From Phycisphaeraceae bacterium (lineage in GTDB: Bacteria; Planctomycetota; Phycisphaerae; Phycisphaerales; Phycisphaeraceae), in assembly GCA_028284155.1 (NCBI GenBank), contig JANQSF010000134.1, positions 186,001 through 250,000 on the forward strand: a DNA stretch of 64,000 nt. Direction: 5' to 3'. The position numbers were made by a program, and so were the translations under genes. The notes under the pieces were generated by a model, which saw nothing but the letters and a program-made list of their open reading frames with translations, was not told where the DNA came from and ran no database searches. Shown piece after piece: positions 57,882-64,000 of this stretch. How positions within the stretch are numbered: position 1 is the first letter of the stretch; every line of letters starts with the position of its first letter.

Positions 57882-59057
57882 ATGTCCGAGTCGTTCCCAG
57901 AATCCGTGGACGCCCTGCTGCAACGCATGGTCCGGATGGACACGGTCAACGGCCACGTGTCGGGCCGAACCGCGCCCGAAGCCGAACTGACGGCCTACCT
58001 CGAAGCGCTGGCCGAGGGTTGCTTTTTCCAAACGCGCCGGCTGCCCGTGCCCGGCTGCGGCGACAACCTGCTGGTCACGCACCAGGTCCACAAAGATCGG
58101 CCATGGATTCTGTTCGACAGCCACCTGGACACCGTTGACGTCAAGGCCATGACGATCGACCCGTTCGCGGCTGAGATCCGCGACGGCAAGCTGTTCGGCC
58201 GCGGGGCCTGCGACACCAAGGGTACGGGCGCGGCGATGCTCTGCGCCCTGCGCGACTACGCCGACAAGCCGCCGCAGCCGAACAACATCGCAATCCTGTT
58301 CAGCGTCAGCGAAGAGGTCGGCATGGACGGCATCCGCCGATTCGCGCAGCACGACCTGAATGAACTTGGGTTCAAGCCCGCACTCGCGGTCGTCGGCGAG
58401 CCGACGATGCTGCGGGCCGTGGTCGCGCACAACGGCGTGATGCGATTCACCGTCACGACGCGCGGCGTCGCGGCGCACTCGTCCGTCCCGCACATGGGCA
58501 AATCCGCGATCAGCGCGATGGCCAAGGTCATCCAGGCGATCGAGTCAAAGTGGGTCAGCGCGATCGACGGCCGACACGACCTGACCGGCAAGGCCGTCGG
58601 CAGCATCAACCTGATCACCGGCGGGTCGCAGATCAACATCATCCCCGAACGCTGCACGATCGAGATCGACCGGCGCACCGTTCCCGGCGAGAGCGAGCAG
58701 GCGGCCATCGACGCGCTACAAGCCGTATTAAACGACCTGCAACGCGAGGACACGTCGGTCGAGGCTGAACTGGACGTCGGCACGAGTCACGGGGCGCTCT
58801 CTGAGACAAGCAACGAATCCGTGCTGCCAATATTCCAAGACGTCTTGCGCGCGATGGACCTGCCGACCGAACCGCTGGGCGCACCGTTCTGCACACACGC
58901 TGCGGAGTTGGCCCGCGCCGGTCTGCCGTCAATCGTCATCGGCCCGGGCAACCCGTACCCGGCCCACACGAAAGACGAGTACATCGACCTGGATCAATTG
59001 CGTCTTGGTGTCGAGTTTTACAAGACGTTGATGGAAGCATCTGTGTCAGAACAGTGA
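57882..59057 (+). CDS. M20-family metallopeptidase (ArgE/DapE/ACY1-like)
   Basis: 391 residues from ATG at 57882. Metal-binding residues are in place: FDSHLDTVDV (H and D, about 87), RGACDTKGTGAAM (second D, about 117), SEEVG (catalytic and ligand glutamates, about 151), and AELARAGLPSIVIGPG plus AHTKDEYIDL (ligand histidine, about 364). The dimerisation lobe lies at about 190-310 (TRGVAAHSSVPHMGKSAI). Such enzymes remove acyl groups from amino acids or cut dipeptides. Specificity is unknown. Confidence 0.93.
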   Translation: MSESFPESVDALLQRMVRMDTVNGHVSGRTAPEAELTAYLEALAEGCFFQTRRLPVPGCGDNLLVTHQVHKDRPWILFDSHLDTVDVKAMTIDPFAAEIRDGKLFGRGACDTKGTGAAMLCALRDYADKPPQPNNIAILFSVSEEVGMDGIRRFAQHDLNELGFKPALAVVGEPTMLRAVVAHNGVMRFTVTTRGVAAHSSVPHMGKSAISAMAKVIQAIESKWVSAIDGRHDLTGKAVGSINLITGGSQINIIPERCTIEIDRRTVPGESEQAAIDALQAVLNDLQREDTSVEAELDVGTSHGALSETSNESVLPIFQDVLRAMDLPTEPLGAPFCTHAAELARAGLPSIVIGPGNPYPAHTKDEYIDLDQLRLGVEFYKTLMEASVSEQ

Positions 59058-59080
59058 ATGAGAGCGAAAGCGTTTGGGTC

Positions 59081-59162
59081 GGGAGGGCGAGGCTCCGTCC
59101 GAGCCGCGGGGCGAACTGGTCGCACAGTGTCTATTGCGGCTCGGACGGAGCCTCGCCCTCCC
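59081..59162. repeat. Inverted repeat, family GGGAGGGCGAGGCTCC (copy 2)
   Basis: Perfect 25-nt arms (59081-59105, 59138-59162) identical to those at 26-108, with an unrelated spacer. It lies between convergent genes, 23 nt from one stop codon and 9 nt from the other. Confidence 0.92.
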
Positions 59163-59171
59163 AATCATCTA

Positions 59172-61559
59172 TCAAGGTATCATGCCAATCTTCGACCGGT
59201 CCAAAGCGACCTCGCGCTGCGCTTGCGTCAACTGCCGCAACGGGTCGAGATAGGCTCTCTCGTCGAGTTTCAGGACGGCCCGATACTGCGCTGCCGCATC
59301 GTCTTGACGATCGATCGACCAGAGAAACTCGGCGAACGCCAACCGGTCGATGATGCTGTGCGGCGCACTCGCGATGACCCGTCGCCAGGCTGCGACCGCG
59401 TCGTCGGCCGCTTGTCGTTGGCTGGTCACCTGCCAACGTTGTTCAGCCACGCGCGCCCGCCAGCGCGTGATCTCCAGCCCCGTCAACCCGGCCGACTCCG
59501 CTTCGTCGAGCGCGGCGTCGGCCCTGTCCAGTGCGACGACCGCCTCGGCTGGATGATCGCGAACGTTCGCCGCGTGGTGCGCCGCCTCCAGCCAGAGCGT
59601 CGCCCGCCAGCGGTAAGGCCGAGCGCTCTGCGGCGCGTGTTCACTGGCCCGTTGCAGCCCTTCGATCGCCGTCAAACCCTGGCCGTCGCGCAGGGCGATG
59701 GCGGCCGACGCCAGGTCGCCCTGATGCCGCGTGATCGGCCCGGCATAGAAACTGGCCATCAAGATGACACCGATCAACGCCGCACCCAATGCCCCGGCCG
59801 CGCTCGGCGCGTTCGTGCGCAGCGCATCACTGGGCACGTCGCCTTCATCGCCGCCAACGTTTCGGCTCAACCCGCCGGCCGCGCCGACGAGCAACCACAC
59901 GACCGGCGCCGACCCGACCTGAAACCAGGTCATCTCGATCTGATTGTGTACGAGCACGACGCACGCGCCGCCGAACGAACCCACGACGGCCCACCGGTCC
60001 TGTACCGCATCAGGTCGCGACAGCCACACCGACACCAGCACGAAACTCACGACGCCCAACACCCAGACGGCGGCGCTTTCGATGAACAGTTGATCGATCT
60101 GTACGAGGTACTGCGTGCCAAACACGACGACCGCCAGCGCGAACAACGCAAGCAGATTGACGTAGCGAATGGGGCCGCCCGATTCCTCGTCGGGTTGCGC
60201 GTCCTGCGTGTTCCACACACCGCGCACCGCACGTCCCGCGCGCCACATCCAGACGCCCAGCAGGCACGCCCACGCCAACCCGCCCAGCCCGAGCATCGCG
60301 ACCTGATCCACAAACAAGTTGTGGGCGCTGGTCACCTCTTCCGGGTTATCCGCCGGCTTGTGCAATAAGTACGCGCGACGAAAACCGTCCTGCCCGAGTC
60401 CTTTCGTCACGGCCCGCACCGGGTCGTCCGCGATGGCGTTGACCGACCCCAGCCAGTAGTGGTATCGAAACAGCAGGCTCAACGTCGGGTCGTCCGGTGT
60501 CTTCGGCGGCCCTATCGCCCCACGCACCAGCACAGCCGACACCGCAAACACGATCAGCACGGGCGCAAGCCAGACCCATGCGGCCTGCCATCGCGCATGC
60601 TTCATGGTTAACAAGACAAGCAACGCCACCACAGAGACAACGACCACCAACGCCGCGATCGCGCCGCGCGAATGCGTCAGCCAAACCGTCACCACACCGC
60701 CTAACGTTGCCATGCACGCGAACCAAACCGGCAACCCGCGGCTGCGACCTGACTCTTCGTCGCGGCCTTTCCCAATTCGCACGCGTCGCCAAGCGCCGAC
60801 CAACACCCCACAAGCAACCATCGCAAAGCCCGCAACGACCGACCCATAAACGTTCGACAGCGCGAACGGGCCGATCGCGTCGTCGAACGCCAGTCGGCGT
60901 TTGAACTGCTCGTGGTGCATCGACCCCTCAGTCCAACCGCGGGCCTTGAGGAACTCCGCCTCGTCCGCATAAAACGCATCGACCGTCATCGGGTGCTCGA
61001 CGAACTTGTAGAGCAGGCTGCTCAACAGGAACGGCACGAGCATCGCCACGACCGCCGCCACGACCCACCGCCGGGCCGGCGCGTGTTGGCACAGGTGCGC
61101 GGCGGCAAACCCCGTCGCCGCCGCGGCGACCCACGCCCCGCCGATGCGTGTGTTGTCGATGTGATCCGGCATGTGCAGCACACACGCGGCGATCCCCGCG
61201 AGCACCAACACACCGCCAACCCAATCCAATCGGCCGCCCAACCAGAGATGCCCCGCCACCGCCAGCCCGGCCGCGAACACCGCCAGCGTCTGCAACCAGG
61301 CAGCGCCGCCCAGCCCCAACCCGGGCAGGTTCACCCCGCCCATCGCCAGGTCGGCTGCGCCCCGCGGGTCCTGCCCCCAGTACGGGTCGCCCCACAACGG
61401 CAACACGCACGGGATCAACACCGTCGCCAGCAGCAACATCGTCGGGCCAACCAGCACCCGTTCGGCCAGCGTCGCGCGGTTTCGCAAAGCGACCCCGCCC
61501 GCGTCACTGCGCGACGTGTTTCGTGGTCGTGTTGTACTTGCCCGCCTCGATCGCGACAT
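59172..61559 (-). CDS. O-antigen ligase/polymerase-like membrane protein with TPR tail
   Basis: 795 residues. The N-terminus is Arg/Ser-rich, then about 10-12 transmembrane helices (GPTMLLLATVLIPCVLPLW, the AVFAAGLAVAGHLWLG region, up to VVWLLVGAAGG near 565). The long periplasmic loop contains THSRGAIAALVVVVSVVAL (about 305) and DGFRRAYLLHKP (near 400), typical for Wzy_C/O-antigen ligase proteins. The C-terminus (about 600-795) is tetratricopeptide-like (SAAIALRDGQGLTAIEGLQRASEHAPQSARPYRWRATLW). It likely transfers or polymerises surface glycans. No glycosyltransferase is adjacent. The minus-strand hairpin RNAs lie just upstream of it. Confidence 0.85.
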   Translation of the reverse strand: MSRSRRASTTRPRNTSRSDAGGVALRNRATLAERVLVGPTMLLLATVLIPCVLPLWGDPYWGQDPRGAADLAMGGVNLPGLGLGGAAWLQTLAVFAAGLAVAGHLWLGGRLDWVGGVLVLAGIAACVLHMPDHIDNTRIGGAWVAAAATGFAAAHLCQHAPARRWVVAAVVAMLVPFLLSSLLYKFVEHPMTVDAFYADEAEFLKARGWTEGSMHHEQFKRRLAFDDAIGPFALSNVYGSVVAGFAMVACGVLVGAWRRVRIGKGRDEESGRSRGLPVWFACMATLGGVVTVWLTHSRGAIAALVVVVSVVALLVLLTMKHARWQAAWVWLAPVLIVFAVSAVLVRGAIGPPKTPDDPTLSLLFRYHYWLGSVNAIADDPVRAVTKGLGQDGFRRAYLLHKPADNPEEVTSAHNLFVDQVAMLGLGGLAWACLLGVWMWRAGRAVRGVWNTQDAQPDEESGGPIRYVNLLALFALAVVVFGTQYLVQIDQLFIESAAVWVLGVVSFVLVSVWLSRPDAVQDRWAVVGSFGGACVVLVHNQIEMTWFQVGSAPVVWLLVGAAGGLSRNVGGDEGDVPSDALRTNAPSAAGALGAALIGVILMASFYAGPITRHQGDLASAAIALRDGQGLTAIEGLQRASEHAPQSARPYRWRATLWLEAAHHAANVRDHPAEAVVALDRADAALDEAESAGLTGLEITRWRARVAEQRWQVTSQRQAADDAVAAWRRVIASAPHSIIDRLAFAEFLWSIDRQDDAAAQYRAVLKLDERAYLDPLRQLTQAQREVALDRSKIGMIP

Positions 61560-61616
61560 GCGCCAAGTGTATGGCCTCCCCGCGCAACGCTCACGGCCGA
61601 CTCAACACAAAGACAA

Positions 61617-61640
61617 CCGGCCGCCTCCTCCGGCGACCGG
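61617..61640 (-). terminator. Hairpin with GGAGGA loop upstream of the ligase gene
   Basis: On the minus strand CCGGTCGCC and GGCGGCCGG form a 9-bp stem (one G-U) with loop GGAGGA, followed by TTGTCTTTGTGTT. It lies 58 nt before the ligase start codon. The loop is a Shine-Dalgarno-like sequence. It could be a weak terminator or a control hairpin. Confidence 0.4.
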
Positions 61641-61677
61641 CTGCCACGAAGTCAGGTCTTGGTTGGCCCCGGTAGAG

Positions 61678-61795
61678 AAAAACCTCTTGTCGGCCGTGGG
61701 GGGTCCAGGTCAACCGACAAGAGGTCTAAACGACTCGGCTGGACACGGCCCCCACGTGTCACGGTGCTATCGGCCGGTGTCGAGCGACGCCTTAG
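61678..61795 (-). ncRNA. Candidate small RNA unit A with C-loop terminator
   Basis: Read on the minus strand: CTAAGG (61790-61795), GATAGC (61766-61771), then hairpin GACACG-TGGGGGC-CGTGTC (61742-61760) with a five-G loop. It ends in an intrinsic terminator: stem ACCTCTTGTCGG/CCGACAAGAGGT (61682-61725), 20-nt loop with CCCCCC, and TTTTTCTCT. The G loop is complementary to the C loop, so a kissing interaction is possible. Unit B upstream has the same order of elements. Confidence 0.6.
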
Positions 61796-61802
61796 CCGGC
61801 GC

Positions 61803-61883
61803 AAAAAAACACGACCGGCCGCGACCCCCCAGTCCGCCGATCGTGTCGATTGTCTGTTCTGTACCGCCAGCAGAGCGCCTCAG
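61803..61883 (-). ncRNA. Candidate small RNA unit C with G-loop terminator
   Basis: CTGAGG (61878-61883, minus strand) resembles the upstream element of units A and B. About 30 nt later an 11-bp stem (61809-61846, one G-U pair) with a 16-nt loop containing GGGGGG is followed by seven T residues. It sits between units A and B. Confidence 0.5.
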
Positions 61884-61912
61884 CCAAGCCGTCCACGCCT
61901 TGTCGGCAAAAG

Positions 61913-62045
61913 AAAAACCTCTTACCGGTGGGGGGGCCTGTAAACCGATAAGAGGTTTAAGCTATTCAGTTTGCGTCGCCACGGACCCCCCGTGAGCAAT
62001 CATGCTGTGCTGGTACTATCGTCCGGACCGGTCCGCGACCTTTAG
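61913..62045 (-). ncRNA. Candidate small RNA unit B with C-loop terminator
   Basis: On the minus strand: CTAAAG (62040-62045), GATAGT (62015-62020), hairpin CACGG-GGGGT-CCGTG (61980-61994), then terminator stem AACCTCTTATCGG/CCGGTAAGAGGTT (61916-61957; 13 bp, one G-U), 16-nt loop with CCCCCCC, and TTTTTCTTTT. Same layout and similar stem sequence as unit A (CCTCTT...AAGAGG), with covarying changes such as TGTCGG/CCGACA against TATCGG/CCGGTA. Confidence 0.6.
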
Positions 62046-62164
62046 CGGCCGTACCCATTTTCTGACCGGGTGATTCGACAGGGTCTCCCAGCCTCCAGCA
62101 ACAAACGGACACACGGGAATAATCCGCCCGCCCGGCGCGTCTGTTCATTGGACCGCCGTCGGCT

Positions 62165-62181
62165 CGCGATCCGTTAGACTG
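62165..62181 (+). promoter_or_regulatory. Candidate promoter -10 region of the Cys-rich lipoprotein cluster
   Basis: GCGATCCGTTAGACTG is identical in 16 nt to the secretin promoter -10 region. TAGACT would be the -10 box. TTGGAC (62148-62153) is a possible -35 but the spacing is 21 nt. Confidence 0.4.
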
Positions 62182-62310
62182 TCCCCGCAATTCGGGCTGA
62201 CTTCCGCAGCAGGCGGATCAACAGCCTTGCGGCGCATCGCACCGATGATCCAGAACCCCGTCGCCGATCGCGACAACGAAACGACCCCTTCCCGTCAAAG
62301 GACCTCATTC

Positions 62311-62832
62311 ATGAACGCCAAAGACCTCACCCGTCGCGACTTCTCCAAGCTCTCGGTCGCCGCCCTGGGCGGCGCGCTGGCCGGCACCGTCATGGTCGGC
62401 TGCGGCGACAACAAAGACGGCGACGCCGACGGCAAGAAGGCGGACGACAAGAAAGGCGCTGACAGCGGCGGCGGCGACACGCACAACGTGGCCTACCTGC
62501 TCGAAGAGCCGCACGTCTGCCGCGGCCTGAATACCTGCAAAGACAAGGGCAAGGGCGGCGGCAACGACTGCGCCGGCGCGGGCGCGTGTCATACCGCCAG
62601 GGCACACGCCTGCAACGGCGAAAACACCTGCAAAGGCCAGGGTGGCTGCGGTGACTACCCCGGGCAGAACGAGTGCAACACGAAGGGCAAGTGCCAAGTG
62701 CCGCTACACGGCCACGAAAAGCTCGACATGGAAAACACGTGGGGCAAGGCACGCAAGGCGTTCGCCAAGGCCTACGCCGACGCCAACGACGGCAAGAAGC
62801 TGCTCGACGCGCCCGCGGCCGACGGCGGTTAA
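62311..62832 (+). CDS. Tat-exported Cys-rich lipoprotein, candidate MNIO-modified precursor
   Basis: 173 residues from ATG at 62311 (AAAGGA nine nt upstream). Tat signal RRDFSKLSVAALGG with R8/R9, followed by a lipobox ending at C31 (TVMVGC). A Gly/Lys/Asp linker (32-55) precedes the core with nine cysteines, each separated by exactly five residues within a unit: C70-C76 (CRGLNTC), C87-C93, C101-C107-C113 (CNGENTC, CKGQGGC) and C122-C128 (CNTKGKC). Gly and Asn/Gln dominate between them. The tail (134-173) is helical. Next to a DUF692/MNIO gene and a DUF2063-like gene, it probably is the peptide substrate, i.e. a bufferin-like RiPP. Post-translational modification is inferred. Confidence 0.8.
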   Translation: MNAKDLTRRDFSKLSVAALGGALAGTVMVGCGDNKDGDADGKKADDKKGADSGGGDTHNVAYLLEEPHVCRGLNTCKDKGKGGGNDCAGAGACHTARAHACNGENTCKGQGGCGDYPGQNECNTKGKCQVPLHGHEKLDMENTWGKARKAFAKAYADANDGKKLLDAPAADGG

Positions 62833-62876
62833 GCGGCGCTGATCGCCCGGCCATCGATTCTCAATCAAACACCCTG

Positions 62877-62909
62877 CCGCGCTCGGCCTTCGGGCGCGGT
62901 ACTTTTTTT
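62877..62909 (+). terminator. Terminator between the Cys-rich gene and the DUF692 gene
   Basis: CCGCGC-tcggccttcgg-GCGCGG followed by TACTTTTTTT; stem 62877-62899, T-run 62903-62909. It would give more precursor than enzyme transcript if read-through is partial. Confidence 0.78.
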
Positions 62910-62941
62910 GACTCACCCGATTCCTCCGCAACGTGATCGCC

Positions 62942-63889
62942 ATGCCCCTCCCCCGCCTCGGCCACGACAACCTCGGACTCGGACTCGGCCTGCGGGCGAC
63001 CCACTACCCGCACATCCTCAAGCACCGACCCAGCGTCGATTGGTTCGAGATCATCAGCGAGAACTACATGGACTCGCACGGTCGGCCGCGTTACGTGCTC
63101 GAACAGATCGCCGAGCACTACCCGCTGGTCATGCACGGCGTGTCACTGTCCATCGGCTCGACCGACCCCCTCGACCGCGACTACCTCAAACGACTCAAAG
63201 GCCTGGCCGACGCGGTCAAGCCCGCCTGGGTCTCCGATCACGTTTGCTGGACGGGCGTGGGCGGCCGAAACACACACGACCTGCTGCCGATCCCTTTCAC
63301 CGAGCAGTCATTGAAACACGTCGTCGAGCGCGTCAAGCAGGTGCAGGACGTGCTCGAACGCCCGTTCGTTCTGGAAAACCCTTCAAGCTATGTCCAATTC
63401 CGCGGATCGACGATGGACGAGTGGGAGTTCATCACCCGCATGGCTGAGGACGCCGACTGCGGCCTGCTGCTCGACGTGAACAATGTTTACGTCTCAACGT
63501 TCAACCACGAACTCGACCCGCACGAGTTCATCCGCAACCTGCCGCACGAACGCATTGTGCAATTCCATTTGGCCGGCCACACCAACATGGAAACGCACCT
63601 GATCGACACGCACGACAACCACGTGATCGATCCGGTGTGGGACCTGTACCGCATGGCCCACGAACTGACAGGCGGCGTCTCGACCCTGCTGGAATGGGAC
63701 GCCAACATCCCGCCCTTCGACGTGCTGCACGCCGAAGTCCTCAAAGCCAAACGCCACATGGGCGAGCAACTCCAAACGGACGACTCGACCGAAGGCAGCC
63801 CGGCTACCGACGACACACATGAGATGCCGATCGACGACGCTTCATGGGTCCCCCACCCCCTGCATCACATGGTTGCGGAGGTGGAATAA
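62942..63889 (+). CDS. DUF692 family (MNIO) protein, BufB-like
   Basis: 315 residues from ATG at 62942. The family of multinuclear non-heme iron enzymes (MbnB, TglH, BufB) oxidises cysteines of ribosomal peptides. The TIM-barrel opening GLGLGLRATHYPHIL is standard. Candidate metal ligands line up with the family: H65 (VMHGVS), D99/H100 (VSDHVCW), E145 (VLENPSS), D178 (LLDVNN), H209 (QFHLAGH), H213, D222/H224 (DTHD) and E251 (LLEWD). No Shine-Dalgarno is evident. Downstream is the start of a DUF2063-type gene, the usual BufC partner. Substrate is inferred to be the upstream Cys-rich lipoprotein. Confidence 0.9.
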   Translation: MPLPRLGHDNLGLGLGLRATHYPHILKHRPSVDWFEIISENYMDSHGRPRYVLEQIAEHYPLVMHGVSLSIGSTDPLDRDYLKRLKGLADAVKPAWVSDHVCWTGVGGRNTHDLLPIPFTEQSLKHVVERVKQVQDVLERPFVLENPSSYVQFRGSTMDEWEFITRMAEDADCGLLLDVNNVYVSTFNHELDPHEFIRNLPHERIVQFHLAGHTNMETHLIDTHDNHVIDPVWDLYRMAHELTGGVSTLLEWDANIPPFDVLHAEVLKAKRHMGEQLQTDDSTEGSPATDDTHEMPIDDASWVPHPLHHMVAEVE

Positions 63890-63899
63890 CACGCCCGAA

Positions 63900-63923
63900 G
63901 CCCACGGATTCCAATCCGTGGGC
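63900..63923 (+). repeat. Hairpin, CCCACGGAT family (copy 3), in the DUF692 to DUF2063 gap
   Basis: GCCCACGGAT-tcca-ATCCGTGGGC, perfect 10-bp stem with a 4-nt loop. Same core as 52569-52604 and 56200-56233. It lies 10 nt after the DUF692 stop codon. Confidence 0.8.
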
Positions 63924-63940
63924 GTCCCGCACAAACAGAC

Positions 63941-64000
63941 ATGTCCGACGACACCGCATCATCCCCCGACCTCAACACCATCCAGAAATGGCTCCAGTCC
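63941..64000 (+). CDS. Start of a DUF2063-like gene (BufC-like), cut by window end
   Basis: Only the first 20 codons are present. The N-terminus is hydrophilic, with LNTIQKWLQS, which resembles the start of DUF2063 proteins (L..lQ.WLQ). These act with DUF692 enzymes as substrate-binding partners. It follows the DUF692 gene by 51 nt on the same strand. The assignment rests on 20 residues and on context. Confidence 0.6.
   Translation, partial: MSDDTASSPDLNTIQKWLQS

Larger units (their letters stand above)
61560..62310. other. 751-bp gap holding tandem RNA-like units and a promoter region
   Basis: No protein gene was seen. On the minus strand it holds three hairpin units (61678-62045) and one hairpin with a GGAGGA loop (61617-61640). 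On the plus strand it holds the leader and promoter region of the Cys-rich lipoprotein gene. Confidence 0.65.

Noticed and set aside
61560..62310. tRNA gene in the large right-hand gap
   Set aside because: No cloverleaf with TTC/GGTTCGA-type T-arm could be found; hairpins are terminator-like.

Overview
The window is about 64 kb of GC-rich chromosomal DNA that fits a member of the Planctomycetota. The evidence is the protein set: a DUF1501 Tat-exported protein, a planctomycete-type cytochrome c/WD40 protein, FG-GAP and PQQ propeller proteins, a 2856-residue exoprotein carrying the N-terminal motif EPLESRVLL, a TPR-fused secretin, a shortened TrmE-like GTPase, and many secreted hydrolases. No rRNA, tRNA, CRISPR array, prophage or transposase gene was seen. 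Nearly all intergenic gaps hold palindromic repeats; at least eleven sequence families were found, several in two or three copies.

Layout. 0-12 kb: AlkD-like repair protein, two secreted alpha/beta hydrolases, a JAMM-type protease, an OmpA lipoprotein, an acetyltransferase, a secreted WD40 protein, a divergent TetR regulator/methyltransferase pair with two phased operator palindromes, and a deaminase-like amidohydrolase. 12-16 kb: sugar ABC ATPase plus a binding protein whose two lobes are encoded in swapped order (apparent circular permutation), then a PQQ propeller. 16-23 kb: murC, a coupled isochorismatase/amidohydrolase pair, a LolD-like ATPase, an NtrC-type regulator and ispF. 23-33 kb: secreted repeat proteins, a retropepsin-like protein with a small partner gene, a metallopeptidase, an SRPBCC protein and DUF1501. 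33-44 kb: TatD, secretin, SGNH-like lipoprotein, pdxJ, rpmA, obg, coaX, a membrane protein and the TrmE-like GTPase. 44-52.5 kb: the giant exoprotein. 52.6-61.6 kb: esterase, lipoprotein, holA, mgtE, M20 peptidase and an O-antigen ligase-like protein with a tetratricopeptide-like tail.

The right end is the most unusual part. Between 61.6 and 62.05 kb the minus strand carries three consecutive units, each ending in a strong intrinsic terminator with a loop of six or seven C or G residues. Two of them also have an upstream hairpin with a complementary G-rich loop, so they look like tandem small RNAs. Diverging from them is a Tat-lipoprotein whose nine mature-region cysteines form CX5C units, then a DUF692 (MNIO) enzyme and the beginning of a DUF2063-like gene. 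This order matches bufferin-type RiPP clusters, but the precursor looks different from the described bufferin precursors.

Genes work mainly in cell envelope and export functions (OmpA, MurC, secretin, exoproteins, Wzy-like ligase), with scattered housekeeping genes (ispF, pdxJ, rpmA-obg, coaX, holA). Starts were moved inward from the longest reading frames where a signal peptide and Shine-Dalgarno sequence supported it.
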